A stretch of 64,000 nucleotides of DNA from Rhodospirillaceae bacterium BRH_c57. Lineage in GTDB: Bacteria; Pseudomonadota; Alphaproteobacteria; Rhodospirillales; Rhodospirillaceae. Below, piece by piece: positions 48,122 through 57,357 of the stretch. Positions within the stretch are counted from its first letter, which is position 1. Each line of letters begins with the position of its first letter. The stretch lies in NCBI GenBank assembly GCA_000961745.1, contig LAEA01000152.1, positions 1 to 64,000 of the forward strand, given 5' to 3'. The position numbers were made by a program, and so were the translations under genes. A model generated the notes under the pieces. It was not told where the DNA came from and searched no databases. It saw only the letters and a program-made list of their open reading frames with translations.

Positions 48122-50233
48122 GCTATGTTTGACGTACCCTTCAAGTGCCTTGAGCACGGGGATGAGGTGCCGCGTCTCCGCCTCCTTGATCTCCTCGCCG
48201 GCAACGGCCCGCAGGCAGTTCGCCAGCCACCGTGCAGGAGATGACTTGCCCAGAAGCGGGCCTTCCCGCCGCTCCGGTGTCGCCGTCTCCAGAACCGTTC
48301 TCGCGCACCCGTAGAGAAGCCAGACGTCCGGAGGTGGCACGGGTGAGGTGTGCAGCCCCGCCTTCGGTACCAGCTTACCCTGCGACACCAGGGTCACGAG
48401 GCTCTCCATCCCCGCCACGGGGTCGCCACCCAACAAGGATAGGGACACCGCGTTCCGTGCTGCCTCCCCTCCCCGTTCGAGAAGGGAGGTTGCCGTTTCT
48501 CGCTCAGCGGCGGCGGCAATCTCCCGAAGACCTTCCATGGAGGCTGCTTCCGCCACCGCGTCGACGGATGCCCAAAAGCTTTTGCCCGGCGATCGGCACC
48601 GCTCGGTCCAGTCCGGCAGGTTCCAGCGGGCGGCTTTGTCCTTTCCCTCTCCCATGGCCCGTCTCGCTGACTCGCAAGCTTTGGCAACGGCTTCCTCGCC
48701 CGCGGCCAGCAGGACGGCTTCCGCGGCGGATTCGACAAGCGTCCTTTTGAGCCGCTGTCCCGCCGCACGGGACAATCGTTTGCGTGCCTTCCCAGCTTCG
48801 TCCTTCTTCTGCCCCTTGATCTTCCGCCCGTTGATCACGTCCCAATCGGAGGCTTCTGATGGCTCTGAAAGGTCGATGAGGCCGCATGCCACCAGGGCGA
48901 TAGCGGCATTGGCTCCTTTCGACGCCATCGCCTCGCTGTACTCAGGGCTTGGATCTGGCGACACCAAAGTCTTGGCAGACCTCGCGGCCCGCTCCACCCC
49001 AGGCAGGAGATGTTCGAGGTACCTGGTGCGGACTCCCCTCCCCCTCTGCCAGGCGAACGCAGGGACGTGCGACCACTCCCCTGACAAGGCTTCGGCGGAC
49101 AGCCCAAAGAGGCGTTCCATGCACTGCCTTCTGCGGTCGCGGTTGCCAAGAACGAAGGCGGCCATCGCGAGGGCGGCGTCGGCCTGTGCCACGGCCCGCT
49201 CGAATATCGCCTCCGCGACTTCCTCGCTCCCGCCCTCGGGATCCCGCCTCCCCTCAACGACGACGACGATGTCCTCACCGGTCTCCGGATCGAGGTCCGG
49301 AATGAGCAGGGTCTCGGTGTCCATCGCCGTCAGGGGTTGAAGGTCGTATCGGGCGAGGAGCAGGGACGCGGCACGACCACCCCACCGCAGGGCGAGAGCC
49401 TTTTCAGCAAGAGCGAGCACCCGCATCGGGTTCACCCTGTTGAACCTCGCGAGCCCCTTTCCGCCCCTGACCTTACCCTTGTTCGCCCACATGATGTCGG
49501 CCACGGCCACCCTGACGGCTCCCGTCTCAAGGAGTGCCCTCGCCTCCTCCCACTCCACGGAACCTGGGAGCGGAGGGTTGTCCTTCCAAAGGTGGCTCCT
49601 GCTTCCTATCTCGGCATTCGCGGCGGCAATGGCGTCAGCTAGATCGTGCCTTTCGGAGAGGCGCGACAGGAACCGCCTGACCCCCCACGGGAAGCCTGCG
49701 GTCTCGAATCCTTCGCTGGCGGGACTGGGGCCGACCATGGTCCACCCATCAAAGTCACCGTCCCACCACGACTCACCGCCTTCTGGCGAGAACCGCCCCT
49801 CTTCGTTTATCCAGTCGCCGAAACCGATGGCGACCGCTGATGCAGCAAGACTGGCTGCGTGTGCGGCTTCCACGACGGCGTTGACACGGGCCATGGAAAC
49901 CCTCTCGCCATCGGATCCCCAGACTTCGCAGGTAGCCTCCCATACCTCAAGCACGGACGCCGCCCACCGCCGGACCTCAGAAGCACCCTCTGAACCCGCC
50001 TGATGCCCGAACTTCTCGGCGAGGCGGTCGATTCCGCTGTCAGTCGACACGAAGGGCCAAGTGTCCAACACGGCATGGCTCCCGCCCGACTCCCCGTGGG
50101 CGTCGCGGGACTTGCGGGACAGTGTCACCCTGCCGAAACCCTTGCCGTCGCCGCCTGCGACCGTCGACGGCAGAAGACGACGCCACGCCTCAGCCACCGT
50201 CCTACCCCAGTCCTCGTCGTCCCGCCTCGCCAT
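48062..50233 (-). CDS. Large uncharacterised protein (723 aa)
   Basis: This is among the longest genes here, and I recognise no domain. The sequence is rich in Ala, Glu, Arg and Trp, predicted mostly helical, with many short helices of 12-20 residues, and has no membrane segment or signal peptide. An acidic segment lies near the middle (DLDPETGEDIVVVVEG) and a Lys/Arg-rich one near residue 480 (KIKGQKKDEAGKARKRL). ATG 50233 is chosen because GGGG is 7 bp upstream; a TTG at 50239 is possible. It separates the replication region from the pilus cluster. Confidence 0.75.
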   Translation of the reverse strand: MARRDDEDWGRTVAEAWRRLLPSTVAGGDGKGFGRVTLSRKSRDAHGESGGSHAVLDTWPFVSTDSGIDRLAEKFGHQAGSEGASEVRRWAASVLEVWEATCEVWGSDGERVSMARVNAVVEAAHAASLAASAVAIGFGDWINEEGRFSPEGGESWWDGDFDGWTMVGPSPASEGFETAGFPWGVRRFLSRLSERHDLADAIAAANAEIGSRSHLWKDNPPLPGSVEWEEARALLETGAVRVAVADIMWANKGKVRGGKGLARFNRVNPMRVLALAEKALALRWGGRAASLLLARYDLQPLTAMDTETLLIPDLDPETGEDIVVVVEGRRDPEGGSEEVAEAIFERAVAQADAALAMAAFVLGNRDRRRQCMERLFGLSAEALSGEWSHVPAFAWQRGRGVRTRYLEHLLPGVERAARSAKTLVSPDPSPEYSEAMASKGANAAIALVACGLIDLSEPSEASDWDVINGRKIKGQKKDEAGKARKRLSRAAGQRLKRTLVESAAEAVLLAAGEEAVAKACESARRAMGEGKDKAARWNLPDWTERCRSPGKSFWASVDAVAEAASMEGLREIAAAAERETATSLLERGGEAARNAVSLSLLGGDPVAGMESLVTLVSQGKLVPKAGLHTSPVPPPDVWLLYGCARTVLETATPERREGPLLGKSSPARWLANCLRAVAGEEIKEAETRHLIPVLKALEGYVKHSSGAVSAEKSPRVGDEAIDR

Positions 50234-50403
50234 TCCCAAGCCCCATCATTTCTTGTCATGTAAACTTACTTTGGACGTACATATAGTTCCAGTTGAAGGG
50301 TGGACACAAGAATATAGCTGACTAAGCGGCAACCAAACCTGTGCTCTTCAGCCTGTTATTTTGTCTAATGCTCCTGCCGAAATTACGTGACAGCAGTTGA
50401 CTA

Positions 50404-50436
50404 GGTGTTGGAATGCGGATATAGTATCTGTTAATA
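50404..50436 (+). promoter_or_regulatory. Class A promoter of the pilus cluster
   Basis: GGTGTTGGAATGCGGATAT: TTGGAA at 50408-50413, 17 bp, TTAATA at 50431-50436. Confidence 0.65.
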
Positions 50437-50488
50437 TCCAATTCCGGCCTTAGCCGGGATTCGGAGGGATGGCGAGCGGGAGGGTGCA

Positions 50489-50941
50489 TTGGCCGGGATA
50501 GGGAACGTGAAAGGGCGTTGTGCGATACTGGCGACATGTGTGGCCTTCGGGATCTCCTGCGGCTTTGTCGGCGGAGAAGCTCTCGCCGCCTCTCCCGCCG
50601 CTGATGTGGTCGTTCCGGAGACGACACCCGTACCTGCGGTCCGCAAGGTGGTCGATCCCTTCGCCCCAGGCGGGATTGCGGCACCGAAGAGGGAGGTGCC
50701 GGCGGTGGTGGAGACGCCTGCGGAGGATCAATCCATCCCCACTCAGGTCATTGTGGTGGAACGCCAAGAGGCTTCCGAACCAGACAAGGGTAGCCCCCGC
50801 AGGAAGCTGATCGAGGCCGCGACCCCAATGGGCTGCGTGAGCGGCAAGATCATGATGCAGGGGGCATCGGGGATGTTTCTAGTTACGCCTTCGGAGGCTT
50901 CGACGAACCCGGCTGCGGGTCTGTTGCCTTGCGGCACATAA
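50489..50941 (+). CDS. Exported protein, first gene of the pilus cluster (150 aa)
   Basis: A Sec-type signal peptide (hydrophobic stretch AILATCVAFGISCGF, cleavage near EALAA) is followed by a Pro/Val-rich linker containing VDPFAPGG, then a small globular end with two Cys. Short Pro-rich periplasmic proteins preceding a secretin often connect it to the inner-membrane complex. TTG 50489 with GGGAGG upstream gives the start; GTG 50507 is an alternative. Confidence 0.65.
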   Translation: MAGIGNVKGRCAILATCVAFGISCGFVGGEALAASPAADVVVPETTPVPAVRKVVDPFAPGGIAAPKREVPAVVETPAEDQSIPTQVIVVERQEASEPDKGSPRRKLIEAATPMGCVSGKIMMQGASGMFLVTPSEASTNPAAGLLPCGT

Positions 50942-50973
50942 GTGTTGGCATGAAAACTTGCATAGAACTTAAG
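50942..50973 (+). promoter_or_regulatory. Class A box (TTGGCA variant)
   Basis: AGTGTTGGCATGAAAAC directly after a TAA stop: TTGGCA at 50945-50950 and CTTAAG 17 bp later. It serves the secretin gene. Confidence 0.55.
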
Positions 50974-50984
50974 GGGGAACCATT

Positions 50985-52520
50985 ATGACGGAGAGGGGAA
51001 CCATGAGGATCGCGAGAAGGTCTGCCGCTGCGGCCTGCGTTTTACTGGCGGCTTCGGCCTGTGCCCCGACTGCGGGGGAGTTTCGTGCCGATACCCTTGC
51101 CGGCAAGCACATTCCCAAGGAGGGCGAATACCGCTTGATGAGGGATGAATTGGCGGCATGGAACCGCATCCCGTCCGTGAGCGAAATCGAGATCCCGAGA
51201 GACGCTCTGGCACCGCACCCGGTGGTGCCGCCACTGTCGGGGGAGATATCGAATGCCCGCATCGATCTGACCCTGGTGCCGCAGGCGACTCTTGAACACC
51301 TGGCTTTCGCTTTGGACTCCTCGGGCATCCTCGTCTCCTTTGACGGCGAGGACGAGGGGCTTCGGGATATTCGGGTGCCCTTCCTCTCCCACAGCGGGGA
51401 CCTCTTTTCCTTGGCCGAGAGGCTTGAGGCCAGTGCAAACGTGACGCTAGCCCATTCACCCGGCGGAGGCGTGATGCTGACCCGCTCGACGCAGTGGGCC
51501 TTCCGCATCCCGATCCAGAACAAGGAACTGATGGAGGCCCTGTCCGGCGACATCCAGTCGCTGGGAGCGACGGACGTCCAGATCAGCCCCCGCGTCGGCG
51601 AGATCGTCTACAAGGTCAGTCCCCGCACCCAGCGGGACGTCATCGGGCCGTTCCTTACCAAGGCCAGGTCGAACTTGGCGGCGGTGACACTTCAGGTGGC
51701 GGTGATGACCGTCACCTCGACGGCGAAGAAGGAACGCGGCATCGACTGGAGCAGCGTGGACGTCCAGGCGGTGTCGAAAGAGAGGGTTGCGGGGATGGAT
51801 TCCTCCGCGTCGGACGCGATACCTGGTCTTGTCGGTCGGGCCGCGAAGGCCGGGCTCGCAGGAATAGCCGGAAGCGGCACTCTAGGGGTTGGTGGAGCAG
51901 TGATCGGCATCGCCGGCGCCGTGAAGTGGATGGATTCCATGGGGCTGGCGAAGTCCCGTCAGAGCGTGGAGCTCACGACCATCTCCGGCGTGCCCGTGCA
52001 GATGAGAAACGGCAACTCCATTCCTTACGTGTCGAGCGTCGGCATCTCGACGAACACCGGCACGAACAACACCCTCGGCGAGGCCCAGACGGCCACTGCG
52101 GAAGACGGCCTGACGGTCGATCTGAACCCGCAGTACGATGACTTGAGCGGACTGGTGACCCTCGACGTCGACATCAAGGCGAACAAGGTCGAACTGGTCG
52201 AACTCAGTGCCGGACAGCAGCTCGGCACGATCACGCAGCCGAAAAGCCAGGATCACGAGATCACCTCCAACGTGCCGATGCGGGCGGGCGACGTGGCGGT
52301 CATCGACGGCACCCGCGTGACCACGCTCCAAGACGGTGCAAGCGGACCTTTGTCGGGCCTCATCGCTCCCCACGAACTTACCAACGGCCAGAGCATGAGC
52401 TTGTTCATTCTGGTGAGGCCGACGGTCGTCAGGTTTGTTCCCGCCGACGTCAAGGGGGCATCCTCTGTTCCCTACGGAGACGTGACGAGCCGCATAGGAG
52501 GCGTCGATGATGAACGTTAA
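50985..52520 (+). CDS. pilN: Outer-membrane secretin of a type IV pilus (PilN-like)
   Basis: It forms the gated outer-membrane ring through which the pilus passes. The N-terminus is a lipoprotein signal ending in LAASAC if ATG 51003 is used; ATG 50985 is the longer alternative. N-domain-like repeats fill 60-290 and the secretin core lies C-terminal (VELTTISGVPVQMRNGN, LDVDIKANKVELVE, VPMRAGDVAVIDG, FILVRPTVVRF). IncI plasmid PilN is a secretin lipoprotein of similar size. It is followed without gap by the inner-membrane protein. Confidence 0.85.
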   Translation: MTERGTMRIARRSAAAACVLLAASACAPTAGEFRADTLAGKHIPKEGEYRLMRDELAAWNRIPSVSEIEIPRDALAPHPVVPPLSGEISNARIDLTLVPQATLEHLAFALDSSGILVSFDGEDEGLRDIRVPFLSHSGDLFSLAERLEASANVTLAHSPGGGVMLTRSTQWAFRIPIQNKELMEALSGDIQSLGATDVQISPRVGEIVYKVSPRTQRDVIGPFLTKARSNLAAVTLQVAVMTVTSTAKKERGIDWSSVDVQAVSKERVAGMDSSASDAIPGLVGRAAKAGLAGIAGSGTLGVGGAVIGIAGAVKWMDSMGLAKSRQSVELTTISGVPVQMRNGNSIPYVSSVGISTNTGTNNTLGEAQTATAEDGLTVDLNPQYDDLSGLVTLDVDIKANKVELVELSAGQQLGTITQPKSQDHEITSNVPMRAGDVAVIDGTRVTTLQDGASGPLSGLIAPHELTNGQSMSLFILVRPTVVRFVPADVKGASSVPYGDVTSRIGGVDDER

Positions 52521-53256
52521 GAACAACGAGGCCGCCCTGCCCTCACTCGCCATCGGCGGTTTCATCGGGTTCCCCAAGAAGAAGCAGGCTCTCGCCTTCG
52601 CCCGCGACAAGGCCGAGAAGTGGTTCGAGGGGCAGGAATACTGTTGGATAGCCGTTCATCGGCACGAGTACGACAGGGACGGAGGTGTGCAGGTCGGCTG
52701 GCTGTGGGAAGCCCATCAGGGCGGAGACGGCCTGTCGTTCATGCCTTCGGCGGTCGCAGCCCTTGAAGCCGGCGAGGATTCCGCCGTCATCCCGACCCTG
52801 ACGCGTGACCTTGTCGTCGAACCGCGTTCGGGCGGGGCCGTCGAATGCCTGATCTTGCCGGAGGAGCCCAGCCGCCGCCCCCCGACGGAAGGCGTCGGCT
52901 TCATCGGGCCGAAGTGCCGGCCTCTGAGGCAAAGCGGCATCCACTACCTGTTCGTCGGCCTTCTCGCCCTCGTGCTCGGAGCATCCGCCCTGGGATACGG
53001 AGTGACGGAGCGGGTGTCGAGGGTCGCGGCAACCTCCGTCAAACCGCTGACTTCCCAACAGATGTCCAACTTGCCGTCCTCCCGCGTCTCGGCTCTGAAG
53101 AACGTGCCCGACGATAAGCGTCTCGTACTCCTCAAACTGACGGGCGGCCTCGGTGCGGGAGGCAGGTGGACACAGGATTTCGAGGATCGCCCAGTGATAG
53201 AGGGAGGGTCTGAAGATGTCCTGCCGCCCCCGCCCGCCGAAGAAGGAGCCGAATAA
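52507..53256 (+). CDS. Pilus inner-membrane protein, PilO-like position (249 aa)
   Basis: A soluble N-terminal domain (1-150) with a WIAVHRHEYDRDGG segment precedes a single membrane segment (about 152-175, YLFVGLLALVLGASALGYG). A periplasmic Pro-rich tail ends in PPPPAEEGAE. This topology fits a pilus assembly protein linking the cytoplasmic ATPase to the periplasm, as PilO does in IncI plasmids, though sequence similarity is not visible. It starts inside the last codons of the secretin gene (ATG 52507 behind GGAGG). Confidence 0.65.
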   Translation: MMNVKNNEAALPSLAIGGFIGFPKKKQALAFARDKAEKWFEGQEYCWIAVHRHEYDRDGGVQVGWLWEAHQGGDGLSFMPSAVAALEAGEDSAVIPTLTRDLVVEPRSGGAVECLILPEEPSRRPPTEGVGFIGPKCRPLRQSGIHYLFVGLLALVLGASALGYGVTERVSRVAATSVKPLTSQQMSNLPSSRVSALKNVPDDKRLVLLKLTGGLGAGGRWTQDFEDRPVIEGGSEDVLPPPPAEEGAE

Positions 53257-53630
53257 TGATAGCGAAGGAAGCGGGAATCCTCGCAGGGGCCGTCGCAGGG
53301 GTCGTCGGCCTTGCAATGGGAGCGTCCGGGGCTTGGCTGTCCCTGTCTCCCGTCTCGGCGGAGAAATCAGAATCACAAGTGATCGCCGAGTGCATCATGC
53401 GGTTGCAAAGCTCCGTTCCCGGAATCGATGCCTCCCCCGACGGTCGGGGCGTCGCTGCCTCAAACACGAACCCGTCGACCCCAGGGTTCGCCTGGCTGTT
53501 CGAGGCGACCCAAGCCACCCTTTCTTGCCCGGGATGGGAACTTGAAGAGTTCTGTGCTGGAGAGAAGTGCGGGCATTCGGGGTGGAGCATAAAGATGTCA
53601 CCCATCATAAATAAGCCTGCCAAGAGTTGA
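53256..53630 (+). CDS. Small exported pilus-cluster protein, PilP-like position (124 aa)
   Basis: The ATG overlaps the previous stop (TAATG). Residues 5-30 are a hydrophobic anchor or uncleaved signal (GAVAGVVGLAMGASGAW). The mature part is small and contains five Cys. The TGA stop is the one embedded in the next class A box. No sequence family is recognised. Confidence 0.6.
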   Translation: MIAKEAGILAGAVAGVVGLAMGASGAWLSLSPVSAEKSESQVIAECIMRLQSSVPGIDASPDGRGVAASNTNPSTPGFAWLFEATQATLSCPGWELEEFCAGEKCGHSGWSIKMSPIINKPAKS

Positions 53631-53655
53631 CATGCGGATTTACTGGCAACACGAT
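53624..53655 (+). promoter_or_regulatory. Class A promoter box
   Basis: AGAGTTGACATGCGGATTT: TTGACA at 53627-53632 and CACGAT at 53650-53655. The TGA of the box is the stop codon of the previous gene. Confidence 0.6.
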
Positions 53656-53710
53656 AAATCAACCGTAGAGCGGTACAGGATCGCCGAGTCAGGAAACAAG
53701 GAGATAGTTG

Positions 53711-54157
53711 ATGTTCCAGATAATCGCACTTATCGTCGTCATTGCCCTCGGCGCCATCGTTGCCTCCGGCGGCACATCAGCCATTGGTGACGTCTTCTTC
53801 AGCAAGAGCGCCGATGCCCTCGCTCAGCAGATGGCGAGTACAATGTCGCAGATCGAGACCGCCGACCGTGGCCGTCAGGCCGAGACTGGCAGCGTCTCGG
53901 CGACTACCACTCCGACCACTGTCGACAGTTCGCACGCCCTCTTCACGGGTGAATACCTCGGCATCGTGCCGACAGTTCCAAACAGCATCGCTTTCGGCAT
54001 CAACTACAGCCTCGGCACCGCCTCGGATGCCACAACCATAACCGCCGTTATCACATCAGAAGACGTCTGCACGGAGATCGGCACGGCGGGGGCCCTGCAT
54101 CCGAAGCTATCCTGCACATGGGGTGTCGGTATCGGAACGGTAACATACAACTACTGA
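53711..54157 (+). CDS. Leaderless type IV pilin-like protein (148 aa)
   Basis: It starts directly with Met and a hydrophobic helix (FQIIALIVVIALGAIVASGG), with no charged leader and no Glu5, then a Ser/Thr-rich globular part with two Cys near the C-terminus (a possible disulfide loop as in pilins). It is probably the major pilin or a pseudopilin, by position and by similarity to the 55430 and 57358 proteins. ATG 53711 follows AAGGAG. Confidence 0.7.
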   Translation: MFQIIALIVVIALGAIVASGGTSAIGDVFFSKSADALAQQMASTMSQIETADRGRQAETGSVSATTTPTTVDSSHALFTGEYLGIVPTVPNSIAFGINYSLGTASDATTITAVITSEDVCTEIGTAGALHPKLSCTWGVGIGTVTYNY

Positions 54158-54204
54158 TCGTAGGTAAGGGCTGACTCCCCTTTGTCTGCCAGAAGGAGGT
54201 AGGG

Positions 54205-55356
54205 ATGTATGTAGCTCAGATGGTGGGGGCGATTATCGCCCTTTCAGCGGTTGGTGTCGTAACGTGGAGCACCTGGGTTTCGGTCGCGGGCTCGTCTGCC
54301 TACTCGCAAAGCGTCCGCAACTCCACCGCACTTGAAGAGGCTGCGGCGGCGATCTCGGCATCGGCGATCTCCTACGGCGGCGTCGTGACCCTTCCCGCTC
54401 CAACCGCAGACGGCGGCGTTCCCGACTGGGTGTCCGCGCAGACCGTGACCCCTTGGGGGAAGGACTTCCGCTACTGCCCCTATGCGACGGGTTCGGGAGG
54501 TGCGGCCTCCACCGCCAACGGCTATCAGATCGGCACGCTTTCTCTGGCGGGGCGGGATTACGTCGTCTCCTCCGATGCCCCTACGGTGTCGGGAACCGCG
54601 TTCGCGATCATCGCTGGCATGCCCGGCGAGGATGCTCCAGCCTGCTCCGACGTGTCCTATGCGGGCGGCGAATGGAGCGTTCCTGATGGGCGTGTGCGTG
54701 GATACGCCCTCTCCGCCATCAGAGGGTTTCGGACGGCTTCGGGTGTCATGCACGTTTCGTCCGCCGGAACGGGCACAGGGCTGTCGTCCGCCGATCCCGC
54801 CTCGCTTTCAGACGCTATCGGTTGGTGGGAAGCCTCTCGCCCGCAGTCGATGGAGTTCGTCCTCGCCGCTGGTTCCTACGCACTGCCGGCCTCCGTGTCC
54901 GGCGATGTGGGTGGAGATGTCGTTTTCGACGCCGCTTCCGGAGTGAGCCTGACGGGCGACCTGTCCATGCCTTCCGACATCAGGCTCTCCGGGGTCTCCG
55001 TTTCGGGCACCGTGACCGTGAGGCAGGGTACCGACGCCTTCGTGAGCGGCGGCAGCTTCGGGGCGATCAACGTCTATGGCGAGGCTTCCATAGGCGGATC
55101 CGCGACACTGTCCTCCCTCGCGGCTGCGGCCGGCGGCAGGGTCTCCGTTTCCGCGGCATCGGTGGGCAGCCTCACCGCCACGACCGGCGGCACCGCGACG
55201 TTCGCATCCGCTTCCGCAACGGCATCTGCGTCGGCGTCGGACTCCGGCGGCACGATAACCGCTTCCGGAGGAGCCGCGATAGGCACGGAGACGGTGGGGG
55301 TCGGCGGCCGAATATGCACGGAATCAGGCGGCACTTGGTCATGTATCAGCGGTTGA
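54205..55356 (+). CDS. PilV-like pilus-tip protein with beta-helix (383 aa)
   Basis: A hydrophobic N-terminal helix (about 8-30) is pilin-like. The next part contains TPWGKDFRYCPYATGS, a pattern of IncI-type PilV/pilus-tip proteins. Residues about 200-365 are Ser/Gly/Thr/Ala-rich short repeats (VSGDVGGDVVFDAASG) typical of a right-handed beta-helix. The end has a CTESGGTWSC loop. PilV proteins select recipient cells during liquid mating. No shufflon-type inverted segments are present, so the tip is probably fixed. ATG follows AAGGAGG. Confidence 0.7.
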   Translation: MYVAQMVGAIIALSAVGVVTWSTWVSVAGSSAYSQSVRNSTALEEAAAAISASAISYGGVVTLPAPTADGGVPDWVSAQTVTPWGKDFRYCPYATGSGGAASTANGYQIGTLSLAGRDYVVSSDAPTVSGTAFAIIAGMPGEDAPACSDVSYAGGEWSVPDGRVRGYALSAIRGFRTASGVMHVSSAGTGTGLSSADPASLSDAIGWWEASRPQSMEFVLAAGSYALPASVSGDVGGDVVFDAASGVSLTGDLSMPSDIRLSGVSVSGTVTVRQGTDAFVSGGSFGAINVYGEASIGGSATLSSLAAAAGGRVSVSAASVGSLTATTGGTATFASASATASASASDSGGTITASGGAAIGTETVGVGGRICTESGGTWSCISG

Positions 55357-55379
55357 AGGGTTGCTAATAAGCACTTGTA

Positions 55380-55411
55380 GTGTTAACATGAGGATCATTG
55401 GATAAGTCGAA
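55380..55411 (+). promoter_or_regulatory. Class A box (TTAACA variant)
   Basis: AGTGTTAACATGAGGATC: TTAACA at 55383-55388. It lies inside the pilus cluster, 47 bp before the next start. Confidence 0.5.
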
Positions 55412-55429
55412 TGGTCCGGAGATGCCGAA

Positions 55430-55870
55430 GTGTTCCAAATCATAGCAGTCATAGTCGCCATCGCCTTGGGCGGCCTGATCTCGGTGGGATGGGCATCCGG
55501 CTTCGGCGACACCTTCTTTGAGAAGCGGGTTGAGGGGGACGTGTCGAAGTACAACAACCTGTCCGCGCAGATCAAAGGAGCTCTCAGCGCCCACAAGATG
55601 GACATGGGTTCCTATCCATCGGGGTGCCTCACCGAACTGAAGTCCGACGGGTATCTCCAGGACATCGCAATGGAGATCGAGGACGGCAACACGTGGTCAT
55701 GCGAGGCCGACAAGCTGACTGTGAGCGGTGTCTCCGACGATGTCTGCATCGCCGTCCTCATGAACGACGGGTGGGAATCCACCGGGTGGACGGAGTCCGA
55801 CGGCGTGCCGTCCTGTCCTGGCGACAACACCACGACACCCTACCCTTCCTGCTGCGACGACGGGAGCTAG
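55430..55870 (+). CDS. Leaderless pilin-like protein (146 aa)
   Basis: GTG 55430 begins FQIIAVIVAIALGGLISVGW, nearly the same hydrophobic start as the 53711 protein, again without leader. The soluble part has Cys pairs (WSCEA, SCPGD) and ends in SCCDD. It is separated by 4 bp from the ATPase gene. Probably a minor pilin or pseudopilin. Confidence 0.7.
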   Translation: MFQIIAVIVAIALGGLISVGWASGFGDTFFEKRVEGDVSKYNNLSAQIKGALSAHKMDMGSYPSGCLTELKSDGYLQDIAMEIEDGNTWSCEADKLTVSGVSDDVCIAVLMNDGWESTGWTESDGVPSCPGDNTTTPYPSCCDDGS

Positions 55871-55874
55871 AGCA

Positions 55875-57347
55875 ATGATGTTGGGGGAAGCAATTGTCGC
55901 GAGGGGGCTGATCACACCGAAGGAGCTCGACTACGCCCTGTCCGTCCAGAAGGTGACGGGCAGCAAGCTCGGGCACGTCCTCGTCAGCAAGCGGTTCATC
56001 CGCCATTCCGATCTCGTCAAGATCCTGGCGGAGATCAGTCCCGACAGCTTGACGAGCGAGTCCGTGCGGGACATCAGGCCGACGACGCGGGAACTGAGGC
56101 TCCACAAGGTCATCATAGCCGCCGAAACGCGGGACGAGGTGTTCGCGGCCACGCTCGGAAGCCAGAGGCAGGCCCACCTCATGCTCAAGGGCTACTATCC
56201 GGACAAGGCGATCAGATGGGTGCCTTTGGCTCCCGAGAAGATGGATTCCTTCATCGAGAGGGCGGACTTCCTCGCCGAGACGGCGAACGTCGGAGAGAAC
56301 ACCGGCGACCGCATGTTAAGCAAGCTCATCGACAAAGCTGTCCGCATGGGGGCATCGGACATACACATCTCCGCGGACGAGGACTGCTATCACGCACTGG
56401 CACGCGTCGATGGCTCCCGGCAGTTGATACACATGGGGACGCGGGAGGAGCACACCCAGCTCCTCGCACGCATCAAGGATATCGGCGGCATGGACACGGC
56501 GGAGACCCGCAACGTCCAGGACGGCGGCTTCAACGAGGAGCGCGACGGCCACGACCTGTCCTACCGCATCAACTCCATCCCGACCGAAGCCGGCGCCACC
56601 GAGAAGGTGACGATCAGAATCCTTGATCCAGACCAGGCGAACCCGAGCTTGGAGGATCTGGGAATCACCCGCCTCGACCAGTGGAAGAAGGGCATCTCCC
56701 GGGACAGGGGCATCTGCATCATCGCCGGGCCAACGGGCTCGGGCAAGTCGACCACCCTCCAAGCCACCGTCAGGGGCTTCGACCGCGTGGAGAAGGCGGT
56801 CTACACCATCGAGGACCCCGTCGAGTACAGGATACCCCTCGTCGATCAGGTCAACGTCAACCCGCTGGTCGGGCTGGACTTCGCAAAGGGCCTCAAGGGA
56901 TTCATGCGTGCCGACCCCGATATCATCGTCGTCGGCGAAATTCGCGACGAGGAAACGGCCCGACTAGCGATGAAGGCCGCCGAGACCGGACACCTGGTGC
57001 TGGCTACGGTCCATGCAGGGTCGCCGCGTGCCGTTCTGAACCGCCTCAAAAACCTGGGCATGGACATGCACTCCCTGCGTGAAGAACTGCGGGCGATCAT
57101 GGTGCAGAGGCTTGTCCGCACGCTGTGCGCCGAGTGCAAGGGAGGTTGTGCCCACTGCGGCGGCACCGGGTACAGGGGAAGGACGCTGGTCTCAGAGTGC
57201 CAGAGCTTCACCGCCACCGAGGACTCCCGGCGGCTGTTCGAGACCGCCGATGTGTGGTGGCCGACGCTTGAGGACGACGCACGGCTGAAGATCACGCAGG
57301 GGATCACCGACGAGAGCCAGGTCGAACGCCTGCTCTCCGACATCTGA
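55875..57347 (+). CDS. pilQ: Pilus assembly ATPase (PilQ/PilB/GspE family)
   Basis: This cytoplasmic hexameric ATPase drives pilus extension. The N-terminal MshEN/GspE-like region (LGEAIVARGLITPKELDYAL) is followed by the RecA core: Walker A GPTGSGKSTT, the Asp box (EDPVEYRIP), Walker B IIVVGEIRDEETA and the His box HLVLATVHAGSP. Near the C-terminus, four Cys (CAEC, CAHCGGTG) form the zinc-binding tetracysteine of the family. At 490 aa it matches IncI PilQ in size. It is adjacent to the pilin-like genes and the platform protein. Confidence 0.92.
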   Translation: MMLGEAIVARGLITPKELDYALSVQKVTGSKLGHVLVSKRFIRHSDLVKILAEISPDSLTSESVRDIRPTTRELRLHKVIIAAETRDEVFAATLGSQRQAHLMLKGYYPDKAIRWVPLAPEKMDSFIERADFLAETANVGENTGDRMLSKLIDKAVRMGASDIHISADEDCYHALARVDGSRQLIHMGTREEHTQLLARIKDIGGMDTAETRNVQDGGFNEERDGHDLSYRINSIPTEAGATEKVTIRILDPDQANPSLEDLGITRLDQWKKGISRDRGICIIAGPTGSGKSTTLQATVRGFDRVEKAVYTIEDPVEYRIPLVDQVNVNPLVGLDFAKGLKGFMRADPDIIVVGEIRDEETARLAMKAAETGHLVLATVHAGSPRAVLNRLKNLGMDMHSLREELRAIMVQRLVRTLCAECKGGCAHCGGTGYRGRTLVSECQSFTATEDSRRLFETADVWWPTLEDDARLKITQGITDESQVERLLSDI

Positions 57348-57357
57348 GGGGGACCTT

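Noticed and set aside
50942..50973. Sigma54 promoter (TGGCAT...TTGCAT)
   Set aside because: The GG-to-GC spacing is one base too long and the sequence fits the class A family.
54205..55356. Shufflon at the pilV-like gene
   Set aside because: No inverted 19-bp sfx-type repeats, no alternative C-terminal segments and no adjacent shufflase gene are visible.
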